Source: Heterocephalus glaber
Taxonomy: Eukaryota > Chordata > Mammalia > Rodentia > Bathyergidae
Length of the DNA stretch: 64,000 nt
Assembly (NCBI RefSeq): GCF_000247695.1
Contig: NW_004624733.1
Coordinates: 2,619,278 to 2,683,277, forward strand
Direction of reading: 5' to 3'
Below the pieces are notes generated by a model. That model did no database searches. It was not told where the DNA came from and saw only the letters and a program-made list of their open reading frames with translations. The translations under genes were made by a program, and so were the position numbers. Below, one piece after another: positions 1 to 11,129 of the stretch. Numbering within the stretch: position 1 is the stretch's first letter; every line of letters begins with the position of its first letter.

Positions 1-326
1 TTTCAGGAAATATGAATTCCTATTATGTGAAATATGTTTCAATAAATCTATTCTTCAAAAGCAATGGATGTAATAGGATTACAAAAGTCACATTAACATG
101 ACAATTCCTAGTTTTGGATCTCTTTAATGTTTCTAAATAGAGTGATTGTGACAGTCTATATATTCCTCTCTTCTTCTCTCGTGAAATATTAGATTTTTCC
201 GCAGAACCTATCCAACTTTCTCACATTCATTCCAAAGAAAAAAACAAATGGAGCATAACCATATGTATACTAAGTAGCAAATTTACAAACATGATTGACA
301 TGATAAGTATTTTAATGTGTAAAAAC

Positions 327-385
327 TATATAGTTATATATGTTATATATATGTTATATGTATTTATATAATTATATATGTTAGG
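327..385. repeat. AT-rich low-complexity tract
   Basis: Repeated TATATGTTATA units without other structure. Confidence 0.8.
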
Positions 386-735
386 CCTTACATAACAAAC
401 TATGCAATCAACAATGACTTTAATGTCATGCAACAAAGATACTTCTAGGTGGGTTAGGCAGCAAGTTGTGGGTTTGCCCTTCAAGCGCATACTGGCTACA
501 GAAGCACCAAGTATTTTATCTTTGTCTGACGACATATGAGAAAGTAGGAAAGGTGGGAAGGAAAAGAGATTTTTTCTTACTTTCCACTTTTCTTTTATTA
601 GGTAGGAAAATCTTTCTAGGAAGCTACCAAAAAAATTTACTATGATATCTCAATGTCCAGAAATGGGCCACATTAAAACCTTATTTTCAAGGAAATAACT
701 GACTGCTTTAGCCTTCGAGAAAGAAGTCAAAGAGG

Positions 736-815
736 ACCAAGGATGTAGCTTGGTGGCACCGTGCCTACCTGGCAAGAGCAAGGTCCTGAGTTCAATTTCT
801 GGTACTGCAAAAAAA
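736..815 (+). repeat. ID-like tRNA SINE
   Basis: The A-box region GGATGTAGCTTGGTGG, B-box GAGTTCAATTTC and a GGTACTGC-A tail identify a diverged copy. Confidence 0.75.
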
Positions 816-1775
816 GAAAAGAAGCAGTAAGAAGTAGAAGAAAGGACCAAATTGTCTACTATTGTATTATTCATGGTGGGAGTGGGGGGAGGGAGACAGT
901 AAAACCAAGAAACAATAGTGGATACAGTGGCAGACCCTATCGCAACAGATCCTATCCCAACACACACACACACAAAAGAAAAGAAACATTTTGCTTGAAA
1001 AATCTCAGACACGAGCAAATTTCACTTGAACTCAAAGCAAAACACAACCCCGCAGACTAAAACTTGAAATGTGGGCAGCATACTGGAAGAGGAAATAAAC
1101 CTTCCGAAAGCAAAACATGAACATTGTTTTGATAATAATTCTGATAAAGATAGTTTTGTGGTTTGGATTTCACTTGAGTTTGGGAGGACTTCAGATTTAC
1201 AATAGCAGTGGCTGACTCCTCCTGGAATCTCCACGAATCACTTCAGGGAAGATTCCAGGCAGCACAGCCTCGGTGTTGCCTCTCAACAAGTTATGGCAGT
1301 GTTTCTAATAGCCACTCTTAATAACTACTCATTTTTCTTTCCACCTTAACTTTTACTTTTAGACACATTTAATATCTCTAAGTTTTTAAAAGAGGTTATA
1401 AGTGAAATAACTCCTTATCCTAAAGGTGATACTAGAGTATGAAGGAAGGGACCAATACTTCTACAAGTATAACCTAGAGGTTGGATTATTTACACAAGTA
1501 AAAAACTTAGAAAACAAACAACTGCTCTCACTGAGACTATGACCAGCTCATACCCTGTGAAAATGTACTTCTGCTTAATAATTTGTAAACACAAAGAATG
1601 TCTTTTGTACATTTTTTATTATTCAAAATGAGAAAAGAAGCCACATTGTTTGTTTTTCAACTTTATTAATAATTGGAAATATTGTTCACACATTCTGGCC
1701 TTAGCAATTTTGACTATACTGACCACTAGATTTTTTAAAAATTTTATTTCATTTATTTTTACTTGTTTGTTTTTG

Positions 1776-1856
1776 TTTTTGCAATGCTAGGGATCAAATC
1801 CAGGCTCCTACATCTGCTAGGCAGGTGTTTTACCACTGAGCTATAACTGCAGGCCC
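1776..1856 (-). repeat. ID-like tRNA SINE, diverged
   Basis: Antisense copy: AGGGATCAAATCCAGGC (B box) and ACTGAGCTATAACTGCAGGC (A box). Confidence 0.65.
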
Positions 1857-2067
1857 TGAATTTTTATTTTTATAACAAATACAAACTAATTTTTAAAAAG
1901 CACAATATTCATTTTATAAGGTCCAGTAGTATAGAGAAAAAGTTATTTGGACACACGAAAATCTTAGACTCCGGTTTCTGTGTTCTTTCCATTATATCAT
2001 GGATGATTCCTCTAAAGGCAAAAAGAAAAAAATTATTGCCAGATTCTACTTATAATTAAGAATAACC

Positions 2068-2163
2068 GGGCTGGAGATTTAGCTCAGTGGTGCCGCTGCC
2101 TGCCTCAAAAGCGCAAGGTCCCAAGTTTCATCCCCAGTACAAAAAAGAATAATAATAATAATA
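2068..2163 (+). repeat. ID-like tRNA SINE
   Basis: GGGCTGGAGATTTAGCTCAG, CCAAGTTTCATCCCC and an A-rich tail with (AAT)n at 2149-2163. Confidence 0.85.
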
Positions 2164-2805
2164 ACCTTTCCAAAGATTGTACATGTGTACACACACACAC
2201 AATATTAAAGGAAAAAATCAGATTCACAGCTAAGGGTCTGTTGGGACCCATTCAAAATCCCAGAGTTAGTATGATGAGTTTTAAGCCAAAGACAATCAAA
2301 TTCAACAGGTACAGCAAAATGCCTCCTTGGAACTTCCCTTACTAAAAGCAGATACTTTTACAAAATGAAGCTGTCATAGATTCTCTTTTCAGTGTAGCTT
2401 TTACCCTTACAGGAAGGAAGCTAAGAGTAGAACTATCATAAATTCCCTCTTGGAGGAGTTTTAGGGTCTGAATAAGAGTATTTTTACCTGAATAGACAAA
2501 TACTAAGGAGAGAAATATTATAGTAAACCAACTGAACCATAGTTCTTACTCAGTATTATTACTGAATAATATTAATATTATAGTCAGATAAATAGTATAA
2601 ATTTACCTTAGTATAAATATGTTATTTTCAGAACATAAGCAATAGTGACCCTAGCAATAGAAATAACATATTATAGTCTTGTTTCTTTTTCCTAGTTCAT
2701 GGCATACTGCCAACACTTACTTTATGTTTTAGGTAAGGGGATATTTTACATGTGTACTGCCACTACCTAGAGTTTAGATGGAAATGAAGTCCTGAATATG
2801 TTTTG

Positions 2806-2956
2806 GAGCTGAGTGGTGGTCCACACCTGTAGTCCCAGCAGTGGGGAGAATCACCATGAATTTGAAGCCAGCCTGGTCTACATAGTGAGCTCAAGACCAG
2901 CCTGCACTACGTATGAGATCCTGTCTCAAAAAAAACCAAAAAAAACCCAAAAAAAT
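2806..2956 (+). repeat. B1-like 7SL SINE with internal duplication
   Basis: CACACCTGTAGTCCCAGCA is followed by CAGCCTGGTCTACATAGTGA and then a second CAGCCTGCACTAC unit. That is the internal duplication of rodent B1. A-rich tail. Confidence 0.8.
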
Positions 2957-3039
2957 GTTTTGGAGTCAGACCAGGTTTGGATCATGATTCTGTGCCACTT
3001 AATACACACGTAGAAAAAAATAATAAATGTACAATATTG

Positions 3040-3195
3040 GGAAAACGGTTTAACATTTATGAGGGTTCATTTTTTCATACATAAAATAGGGATAATAAGA
3101 ACTACCTGATAGGGTTGTTGTGAGGATTGGAGTGTGCACATTGGTGACTAGCTCAGTATCTGGTACATGGTAAGTGCTCAATAAAATTTTGTTAC
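3040..3195 (+). repeat. MIR SINE
   Basis: AATAGGGATAATAAGAACTA, GGGTTGTTGTGAGGATTGG and GGTAAGTGCTCAATAAA are standard MIR landmarks in order. Confidence 0.75.
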
Positions 3196-3382
3196 TGTTA
3201 CTAGCCTCTCAACGGCATAACAACTTCAAATTTGGGCAAAGAGTAACTTTGGCTAGGAATCCTTAGTTCTAAAATATGCTATGTAACTTTAAGCATAACA
3301 CTTTGCCAAATTGTGATTCTGTTTCTACAACTGAGGAATGGAAATGATATGGCAAATGTTCACAAATAAGATAATGAAATTT

Positions 3383-3473
3383 GGGCTGGGGATTTAGCTC
3401 AGTTGTTCTGCCGCCTTCCTCTCAAGCACAAGATCCTAAGTTCGATCTCCGGTACAAAAAAAAAAAAAAAAAA
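3383..3473 (+). repeat. ID-like tRNA SINE
   Basis: GGGCTGGGGATTTAGCTCAG, AAGTTCGATCTCCGGTAC and an A-tail to 3472. Confidence 0.9.
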
Positions 3474-3627
3474 TTGTGAAATCTTCCTATTAAAATCTCT
3501 AGCTATGTTTATAGTTCTGAAGATAAGTATTGTTAATATTTTGTATTTACAGTGTTCCTTCCACTCAGGCATTAATATAACCTTTCAAAGGTGAACCAGC
3601 AGACAGCATTGAACTTGCCCAAGGTCA

Positions 3628-3724
3628 GGGCCGGGGATTTGGCTCAGTGGTTCCACCGTCTGCCTTGCAAGTGTCAGGTCCTGAGTTCTATGTCCTGAGT
3701 TCGATCTCCGGTACCAAAAAAAAA
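3628..3724 (+). repeat. ID-like tRNA SINE with duplicated B box
   Basis: Flanked by a 17-bp target duplication (3611-3627 and 3725-3741, 16/17 identical). Internally the 14 bp at 3678-3691 are repeated at 3692-3705 (13/14), so the copy has two B-box-like units. Confidence 0.92.
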
Positions 3725-3942
3725 GAACTTACCCAAGGTCATGGAATTAGTAAGAAAGTGCCAAGAGGAGCAGGTATTCTATAACTCATAGACAACTAAA
3801 GAAGAAATTAATTTTCTCCAAAGGATTTCCTAACAGTATTTTTATTTGTTTATTTATTATTTATACTGTTTATTCCTATAAAAGTAAATAACAAATCTTT
3901 AATGAATTTTACCAGCTACTCCACTAAGAAGTGGCTAGTGCT

Positions 3943-4032
3943 GGGGCTGGGGATTTAGCTCAGTGGTGCCGTCACCTGCCTCACAAATGCAAGGTCCTGA
4001 GTTCGATCCCTGGTACCAAAAAAAAGAAAAAA
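3943..4032 (+). repeat. ID-like tRNA SINE
   Basis: Typical full copy (GGGGCTGGGGATTTAGCTCA, GAGTTCGATCCCTGGTACC). Flanking repeat AAGAAGTGGCTAGTGCT at 3926-3942 recurs with two changes at 4033-4049. Confidence 0.92.
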
Positions 4033-4184
4033 AAGAAGTGGGTAGAGCTAATGGCACTATGTACAATGTGAGCTGACATTGCAGGTCTCTAGGCCACTTG
4101 AATAACTGCAGCCTGTCCTCTTACTTTCATCGCCTAATTATGATACAAGAAATAGCACCACATAGGGTTAACAGCAATGGAGGA

Positions 4185-4352
4185 AAAGTGATGCCCTAAG
4201 CAGGATCAAGAGATGGAGGGAGTGAGGAGGGAGAGAAGAGGAATGGGATGAGAGCATAATTGAAGTGTGTTATGTATGTGTACCAACTCCCCACAAGGAA
4301 TGGAATCATTCATTATATACTGCAAACATGTACTAATAAAAAGTAAAAACAT
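4185..4352 (+). mobile_element. Short L1 3'UTR fragment
   Basis: The segment matches the last part of the L1 at 30772-31592 (GATCAAGAGATGGAGGGA, then TGTACCAACT, then ATGTACTAATAAAAA). It is a severely 5'-truncated insertion in sense orientation. Confidence 0.7.
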
Positions 4353-4464
4353 TACAAAAAGTGACAGATCATTTGGTTCTTTTAAAGCATTTTGTTTTGA
4401 CCCATTTCTCAAATCATGAGATTCATTGTGCTGTTGGCTTCCTGGACTTTTTTTAATTGAACTG

Positions 4465-4645
4465 TACAGAGCAGTAGTTAGACGCTTGAGCCATACTGCC
4501 TACATTTGAATTCTGACTCTGGAGTTCCCTGGCAGTATAACTTTAATCAGTCAGGGCCTAAATAGTGAAGACAGAAATAGCATCTACCTCATGAATCAGA
4601 CCAACACGTGGACTACACTAAAGGCTCAATTAATGTTAGCTTTTA
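4465..4645 (+). repeat. MIR SINE
   Basis: AGCAGTAGTTAGACGCTTGA, then TTTGAATTCTGACTCTG and GGCTCAATTAATGTTAGC follow MIR order. Confidence 0.6.
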
Positions 4646-4804
4646 GTTCTACAGCCAAACTGTATTCCTCACTGGTATTTGGCTCACTACTGTAGGTGGA
4701 TAAAGTTGGCTCAAAGTGAAATAATTTTAGTCACCATTAAGATACCAATGTGTAAACCTCATAGTTCCATAAATAACATCACTTCTTTCTTCTTCCTCCT
4801 TAAA

Positions 4805-4990
4805 ATTCTGAAAGTTAATACAGCACAGAGGATAAGTGCATGGGCTTTTAAGTCAGCCATGGCACTTACCATATGTCTCTCTCTTGGTTTCCTATCTGTA
4901 AAATGGTTAAATATAGTACTTTCTTCAGATGAGTGATGTTTAGGTAATACAAGTAAAATGATTACCTGAGTTTCTGACAAGGAGTAAATT
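4805..4990 (+). repeat. MIR SINE
   Basis: CAGAGGATAAGTGCATGGGC, TGGTTTCCTATCTGTAAAAT and the following AATATAGTACTTTC match MIR in order. Confidence 0.6.
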
Positions 4991-6167
4991 CTTAACAGTG
5001 TTACTGAAAAGTGTGAATTACTCTCATTGTTATTTTAAACATTTTCAAAATAGCAAGGCATATAGGCCCCTTCTGATATTCCAGGGTTCAACGATCATCA
5101 CTGATTTAAATGTAGTTAGAATTGGGGCTTTTCATTGTGCACCTAGACACATGGAACCAACTCAGGACAAACCTATTTCTGGATCACAGTAGGCACTCAT
5201 ATAAATATTATTAAATGATACCTCTGAAGGAATGTTTAACTTTCCCCTGGGAACTTCACAGCTCAGTCTAAGAATTTTGTTTTGTTTACCTTACTGTTTC
5301 ATGTTTCTGGTCCATTTAGTTGAGAGATGTTGTTTATATCATCACAGGGCCCTATTGTATCTAATCTCATCTTGATCTGAATCTGTTCGAAGAAGCCAAG
5401 AGAAGCCATAGCCAGTTGGCATGAGAATAATTAACATTTAGACAGTATGGAGGGTTTGGGAAAACATTTTTAAGACCAAGAGGAAAAAATGGAATATTAT
5501 TTTCTTAGATTTAGATGCTTTGCATATATGTTGGAATTTGGGTTATCTTCTCTCGGGTTAATTCTGGCAAAATTAAGTTAGCAATTCCCCTCATCCAATT
5601 TGATCTGCTTAAAGCTTCTTGTTGTCTTAATAGATTAAAATTAATTTTAGTATTAACTCAAACAAAATGTAGTAAGGAAGGTAAGCATTTTGCTCCAGTC
5701 TTCCTCAAAGGCATTCTGAAATAAAAGAGTTGTACATTATAAATTGCTCTCAAATGTTCAAATTACTGCCATCTATTACTTAAAGAGATGTCTTTAAAAA
5801 CTCTATTAATAAATTAAACAAAGATTTTAGTGAAAGAAAATTCGCCATTAATTCCCAAGGGGAAGTAGCATTGTGTTTAATCATTTGTATATTTAGAATA
5901 GATTGTTTACTGAATTTCTTTCCCCGTCCACATCCCTTAATCCAAATCTTATCTTCGTTTGTGGTGGATCAAGGATATTGCTGAGACAACATCTGAAACA
6001 ATAGGACTGGAATGGGACCAAGTTAGAGCACATCATCCACGCCTCTCTGTGTGTGGATAGGAGTTGTTTATGGCATTATCATTTATCAGCTTTATACTAT
6101 TTGTTTGGTTATTTGTGTTCCTGTCCAGGAGATAACTGCTTGAACTCCTGCTTCCTGGCTGTTTTAC
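4991..6167. other. Unassigned intergenic DNA
   Basis: AT-rich with only short chance frames. I see no repeat family, RNA gene or conserved coding text. Confidence 0.6.
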
Positions 6168-6220
6168 AGGAAGGATGGGAGGAAGAAAGGAAGGGAGGGA
6201 GGGAGGGAGGGAGGAAGGAG
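6168..6220 (+). repeat. (GGGA/GGAA)n purine tract
   Basis: AAGGAAGGGAGGGAGGGAGG and similar; a frame running through it is meaningless. Confidence 0.9.
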
Positions 6221-6278
6221 CTAGTGGCAAAGTCAGAGAAGTAGGCCTAGGGAAACACTATTGTGTCATTATATTCTC

Positions 6279-6378
6279 CAATCTCTCTCTCTCTCTCTCT
6301 CTCCCCCTCCTTCCTCCTCTCTCTTATCTCCCTCCTTCCCTATCCCTCCCTTCTTCTCTTTCTCCCTCCTTTCTTTTT
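6279..6378 (+). repeat. (CT)n and pyrimidine tract
   Basis: A (CT)n core at about 6282-6302 is followed by CCTT/CCCT-rich sequence; almost no purines for 100 bp. Confidence 0.9.
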
Positions 6379-6481
6379 GAAAAGAAAAGGGTCTTACCAT
6401 GTAGCTCAGCTGGCTTCCCATTGGTGATCCTTCTGCTTCTGCTTTGGAGCACTGGGATTGCAGTGTGTTCCTCCACACCCA
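6376..6481 (-). repeat. B1-like 7SL SINE, diverged
   Basis: GGGTCTTACCATGTAGCTCA, GTGATCCTTCTGCTTCTGC and GCACTGGGATTGCAGTGTGT are antisense B1 landmarks. It follows directly on the CT tract. Confidence 0.6.
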
Positions 6482-6943
6482 GTCTCATATTGCCCCCATT
6501 GGCCTACAGTTTTGTATCTGTGGAATATCTTAAAGATAATTGTCTTAAACAAAATAATTCCAAGATATTTTATCTGTCATCATGATTTGGTCATTTAAAT
6601 CTTCATAGTAGTGATAATATAGTTGGTTGGAAATATTTTTTAATGTAGGATTTAAAATAGGTCACTCCAAATCATTCATGTATATATAGTATGTGGTCTT
6701 GCCCGTCCTACTTTCTCACAGTTTGAGTGTTGTGTCTCTCTTAGCCCTAGGATCAATGAAAAAGACACTGATAAAGAAAAAGAAATTGAACATTATTTCC
6801 CTCTGTACTCTAGCTTACCCTTTTCTTCATAGGAACTGAAAGTTTTAATTTGGAACCACATTTTTTGCTCTAAGGAATATATTAAATAATATATAATAAC
6901 ACACAATAAAATACAATTGTTGATATGGCCTTTGATTTTTCTT

Positions 6944-7052
6944 TTGGTTTTTTTGAGACAGGGTCTCTGTAGTTCAGGCTCCAACTCTCGGTGATCCTCT
7001 TGCCTCACCCTCTGGACTGCTTCAATTGCAGACATGCGCCACCATGCCAAGT
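6944..7052 (-). repeat. B1-like 7SL SINE
   Basis: TTTGAGACAGGGTCTCTGTA, GATCCTCTTGCCTCACCC and CAGACATGCGCCACCATGCC. Confidence 0.7.
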
Positions 7053-7137
7053 GTTGATATGGCTTTTGAAGAACAATTTTTTGTCTCCAGAAAACACTTA
7101 AGTGCATTTTTTCTGATTGCAACTTAGCGCAGCTTAT

Positions 7138-7197
7138 TAACATGAGGGTAAGATGACATTTGCCTCATTAGCATGAGGGGTGAAATGACATTTGTTT
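7138..7197 (+). repeat. Short imperfect tandem duplication
   Basis: Two units of about 30 bp: AACATGAGGGTAAGATGACA then AGCATGAGGGGTGAAATGAC, each followed by TTTG. Confidence 0.6.
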
Positions 7198-7226
7198 TAC
7201 TGTTTTAAGAATGGGATTTTCTCAAT

Positions 7227-7363
7227 ACTTCATAATATGTCAAAGGAAATATGTTAATTTAATTTTTAAAACTGTATTTCTCATTTTCATGTATTTCTCG
7301 TCTTGTTGAACTTCATAATATGTCAAAGGAAATATGTTAATTTAATTTTTAAAACTGTATTTC
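7227..7363 (+). repeat. 54-bp perfect direct repeat
   Basis: 7227-7280 is identical to 7310-7363 (starts ACTTCATAATATGTCAAAGG, ends ACTGTATTTC), separated by 29 bp. The second copy runs into a SINE-like CTGGGTTCAACCCCAGC. Confidence 0.9.
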
Positions 7364-7442
7364 CTGGGTTCAACCCCAGCATCCCCAATTGGGTTTTCTT
7401 CTTTGAATAGATAGTACAATCACACAATTTAAAATTCAGAAG

Positions 7443-7568
7443 ATAGTGGCACATACCTCTAGTCCCAGCTATCTGTGAGACTGAGGTGGGACACTTTAGC
7501 CCACAAATTTGAGACCAGCTTGGGCAACATAGTGAGACTTTATTTCAGAAAAAGAAATAAAATAAAAT
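7443..7568 (+). repeat. 7SL-derived SINE without internal duplication
   Basis: GTGGCACATACCTCTAGTCC, GAGACCAGCTTGGGCAACAT and an A-rich tail. It lacks the B1 duplication, like proto-B1. Confidence 0.7.
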
Positions 7569-8452
7569 TCAAAAGGGCATATAGTGAGATGTCTTACTCC
7601 TACCCAGAACCTAAGGGTAATCACTGTATTTTTGAAAACTCTTTCCCAAATATTCTGACTTTTGATACATCTTATTTACTCTTAGCAGACATTTAGCTCA
7701 TTCTCTAAATGTCAGATTCAGTTACTTCCTAGAGGAGCTGTTTCTTTCCGGGGGACATCTTCAATAAAGTAATCCACAAAATTTAAAAATCAGTATAATT
7801 TAACATCATTGGCTTAACTTAAATAATATTTAAAAGAAAACCAATTGTATAGAGTCTAGATGGTAACTCTGAAAAAATAGCAAGCAAATACTTTCTTGGG
7901 CTTGTTAGTGAAAAGGATGACTTGTATACTAGGAAATTCTTTGTTGTTTTTACTCTTGTCATGTGGGAGAATGTCAAATTAGGCTTAAGTTCCAATCCCA
8001 CAGGACCCCTTCATTTATCTCTATATCTTCCTGCACTTATTTAGTAATAACTATTTCCTTAGCCCAGATACTGTTATCTTGCCAACATTTGAGTTTTACA
8101 CCTTTGGGGAGTTGCTCGGGTGTGGATCCATGTTTGCTTCACTTCTTTGTCCTCTTCTCTTCTCTAGTCCATCAAGGTTCCAGAATGTAAACACAGCTAC
8201 AGCATAAATAACTAACTTTGAAACAGTCACATTGGATATAATGGTGTTTGGAAACAAAACTTATATATGGCACTTTCCATTCAATACAATTTGTTGAACT
8301 GTATCACCTGCCTTATTAATGGATCATTTGCTTGGATTTGGGAGTTGGGTCACTGAACAAAAATTTAAGTTAAACCATTATTTGGTAAATTTAGGCTTTC
8401 CTTGATGATGCAGGTCATTCTTAGACTCCACTAGAGGAAATCCATTAGAGAA

Positions 8453-8535
8453 ATTTTTTTTGGTACTGGGGATCGAACTCAGGTCCTTGCACTTGCAGGG
8501 CAGGTGGTGGAACCACTGAGCTAAAACCCCAGCCC
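8453..8535 (-). repeat. ID-like tRNA SINE
   Basis: T-run, GGTACTGGGGATCGAACTC, then CCACTGAGCTAAAACCCCAG. Confidence 0.92.
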
Positions 8536-10019
8536 TAGACAGAATTTTTGAGATGATAAGAAATAATGTTCATGGTCCTACCCTTGATGAGTGCTCTATT
8601 GTGGCCCTGTGAAGGGTTCAATAGTGAAGATGTAAGGAAAGGTATTCTCCATACATGCTGTGAGTCCACAATAAGACACCTCTCTAATGAGGAAAGGCTT
8701 TGGGGTAGTTCTTGGAGTTAATCGCACTTTGCTGAATTCAATAAAGTTTTACCTTGTACTGAACTAGCTACACTCAAGGGCAAGGTCCTAGGGTTTTATT
8801 ACTTCTGTCACTAAAAGTTTATACTAATAGAATGTGCTAACTAATACAGAGTTTTTATTTTTAATTATCAATTATTATAACCAAGAAACCAGGAATTTGA
8901 TTAGAATCTGCTGTTCGCTTGACACACAATTCTTACTGCCCTCAAGGGCTCCAACAAGGTTAGAGATTCCTGTGACAATGTCAGGCATTCCCAGAATTAT
9001 TAATAGGATCATCTGTGTTTAATGTGTTTTTTCTCAGTAAGCTCAGAAAATCCATACTGCTTTAAGTGTGTTACCTGATTACAATATCTTACCAGCACGG
9101 TCTTGAAAAGTATAAAAGATTATCTGGGACAAATGAATTTTGAAGTATATGTAAGAACTAATCCTTAGAAAAATTTAGAGTTGTATACAAAATATTGATG
9201 TTTTATTTCCGGTATGTGTTCTCATAAGAAACTTCATCACTAAAAAAAAGAGCCGTAAAAACTCGGTGGTCAAATATTCTTGGTTTATGGCAGAGAATCT
9301 TTTCATAAGGTTGTTCTTTGCCACAATGTTACTTGTTAAATTACCTACAAAGTAATTATTTTAGAGGCCAGGATACTGAGATAGTAGTGACAGAGTAATA
9401 GAAACAGTGACTGGTCTCATCTCACCTTCTAGATAGGCATAAAAATGTCTTAAAGAACAATCTTGGTATAGGACTTCAGCTGTAGAGGACTTAGGCTACT
9501 ACTTTCTGTCCCTAAAATGATCATAAATGCAACAGATACAGTATTAGTATTTTTTAAAGTGAGAACTATATTTTTGTGTTGTATTTAGAAGTGTCTTTAT
9601 GTATCTTAATCCTTCCAAATTTGGCCTTGAACAACCAACTAGGTTGAAAACTAGTAGGAAAATGGTTATCTTATTTTTATTTCCTTACTATGATTTATGT
9701 TTAAATGATTTTCCTGACAATGACTTTAGGACTGATGGATAATGACTCAGTGGAACAGCTCTGACTCATGGAAAAGCTGGTATAAGTCATCTAGCTCATC
9801 TGCTTGTTCCATTTGGGAAATGTCACTATAAATATACTTAGTATAAGGTGCCTATGAAAGGCTTAAATGGGAAGACAAAAGGTGCTACAAAATTACAAGT
9901 TAGAGAGTCTTATTTTAAAATATAGTTTTATAAAATCAGATTATTTTAATTATAGATCAGTTCTGGAATAACCTATTTATATGGAAGGTAAAAACTCCAC
10001 ATCTCTTCCAAATAAAATA
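8536..10019. other. Unassigned intergenic DNA
   Basis: No frame above about 60 codons, no SINE and no recognised LINE or LTR text. Confidence 0.6.
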
Positions 10020-10120
10020 TCCTCTTTTCTCTCCTCTTTTCATCCCCTGTCCCTTTCCCCTTGCTTCCTTGCTCCTCTCCTCCCCTCCTTCCCCTTCCTC
10101 TGTCTCTGCCTATTTCTCTC
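10020..10120 (+). repeat. Pyrimidine-rich tract
   Basis: CTCC/CCTT-rich sequence with very few purines leading into the GATA microsatellite. Confidence 0.8.
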
Positions 10121-10121
10121 T

Positions 10122-10166
<45 letters not shown>

Positions 10167-10188
10167 CAGATAGATAGATAGGTAGGTA
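10121..10188 (+). repeat. (GATA)n microsatellite
   Basis: About 16 GATA units with one GACA interruption, ending in GGTA variants. Confidence 0.95.
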
Positions 10189-10271
10189 TCTTCTTGCAAT
10201 GCTGAGTATCAAACCCAGGGCTTCATTTATTCTAGGCAAGTGCTTTGCCACTAACATATTTCCCTAGCCCT
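10189..10271 (-). repeat. ID-like tRNA SINE, old
   Basis: GCAATGCTGAGTATCAAACC and TAGGCAAGTGCTTTGCCACT are an older ID form next to the GATA tract. Confidence 0.6.
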
Positions 10272-10603
10272 TTTTCTTCTCCTACTCCTCCTTCTCCTTC
10301 TCCTCCCCCTTCTTCTCCTTCATCTCCTTCTTCTGCATGAAATACCTCATTAAAAGGTTTTATAGCTTCTGTGTGCTTCTGGTCATTAGGTTAAATAAAA
10401 TAAATTGAAATAAGCATTCAGTACTGGATTTACTTTAAAATATTTTCCTAATTTAAAACTCCATACAATATCCAGATGCTACTATAAATTAAATGTTTAT
10501 TCTACTTCAGTTAAGTAGAATTAAACATGTCTGCAGCATAAATTTTCTGCTCCTCCTCCTCCTTCTTCTTACTCCTCTTTTTTCTTTTTATTGGTACTAG
10601 GAG

Positions 10604-10691
10604 GGGGGCTAGGGATTTATCTCAGTGGTTCCATCTCCTGCCTTGCAAGCACAAGGTCCCAAGTTTGATCCCTGGTATCCAAAAAAAAAAA
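10604..10691 (+). repeat. ID-like tRNA SINE
   Basis: GGGGCTAGGGATTTATCTCA, AGTTTGATCCCTGGTAT, A-tail. Remnants of an antisense copy flank it on both sides (10590-10602 and 10706-10760), so it probably inserted into an older SINE. Confidence 0.85.
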
Positions 10692-10705
10692 ATGCTCCAT
10701 GGAGA

Positions 10706-10760
10706 TTTGGTACTAGGGATTGAAACCAGGTCTTTGGCACTGAGCTACATCCCCCACCTG
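10706..10760 (-). repeat. ID-like tRNA SINE fragment
   Basis: TTTGGTACTAGGGATTGAAA and ACTGAGCTACATCCCC; the middle is deleted. Confidence 0.65.
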
Positions 10761-10764
10761 TTTT

Positions 10765-10893
10765 TCATTTTTTAAAGTTTGAGGCAGGGTCTTGCTAGTG
10801 CTAAGTTGACCAGAATGGACTTAAACTTGTGATCCTCCTGCCTCAGCTTCCAAGCGTGCTGGGATTACAGCCATGTACCGCCTCCCAACTGGC
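10765..10893 (-). repeat. 7SL-derived SINE
   Basis: TTTGAGGCAGGGTCTTGCTA, GATCCTCCTGCCTCAGCTTC and GCTGGGATTACAGCCATGTA. Confidence 0.75.
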
Positions 10894-10949
10894 GATCTAA
10901 CCCAGAAGTGCTAAATCACTCAGTAACATCCCAAGTCCTTTTTATATTT

Positions 10950-11035
10950 TAGTTTGAGGCAGTTTGAGGCAGGGTCTTGCTAAATCCTCCTGAGTAGCTG
11001 GGAGTATAGGGATGTGCTACCATTCCCAGTTTGCA
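10950..11035 (-). repeat. 7SL-derived SINE, internally deleted
   Basis: GCAGGGTCTTGCTAAATCC joins straight to TCCTGAGTAGCTGGGAGTAT, so about 40 bp are missing. Confidence 0.6.
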
Positions 11036-11129
11036 GCATAAATTCTCTAAGATTAACAAATGTTAGCCTCATAAAACTACTTTGACTAAACAGAAAGGAT
11101 GATGGAATGTGTAAATGGGAAGGTTTTAT

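Noticed and set aside
6033..6585. Overlapping frames on both strands rich in Pro/Ser/Leu or Gly/Arg
   Set aside because: They are translations of the GGGA and CT simple repeats.
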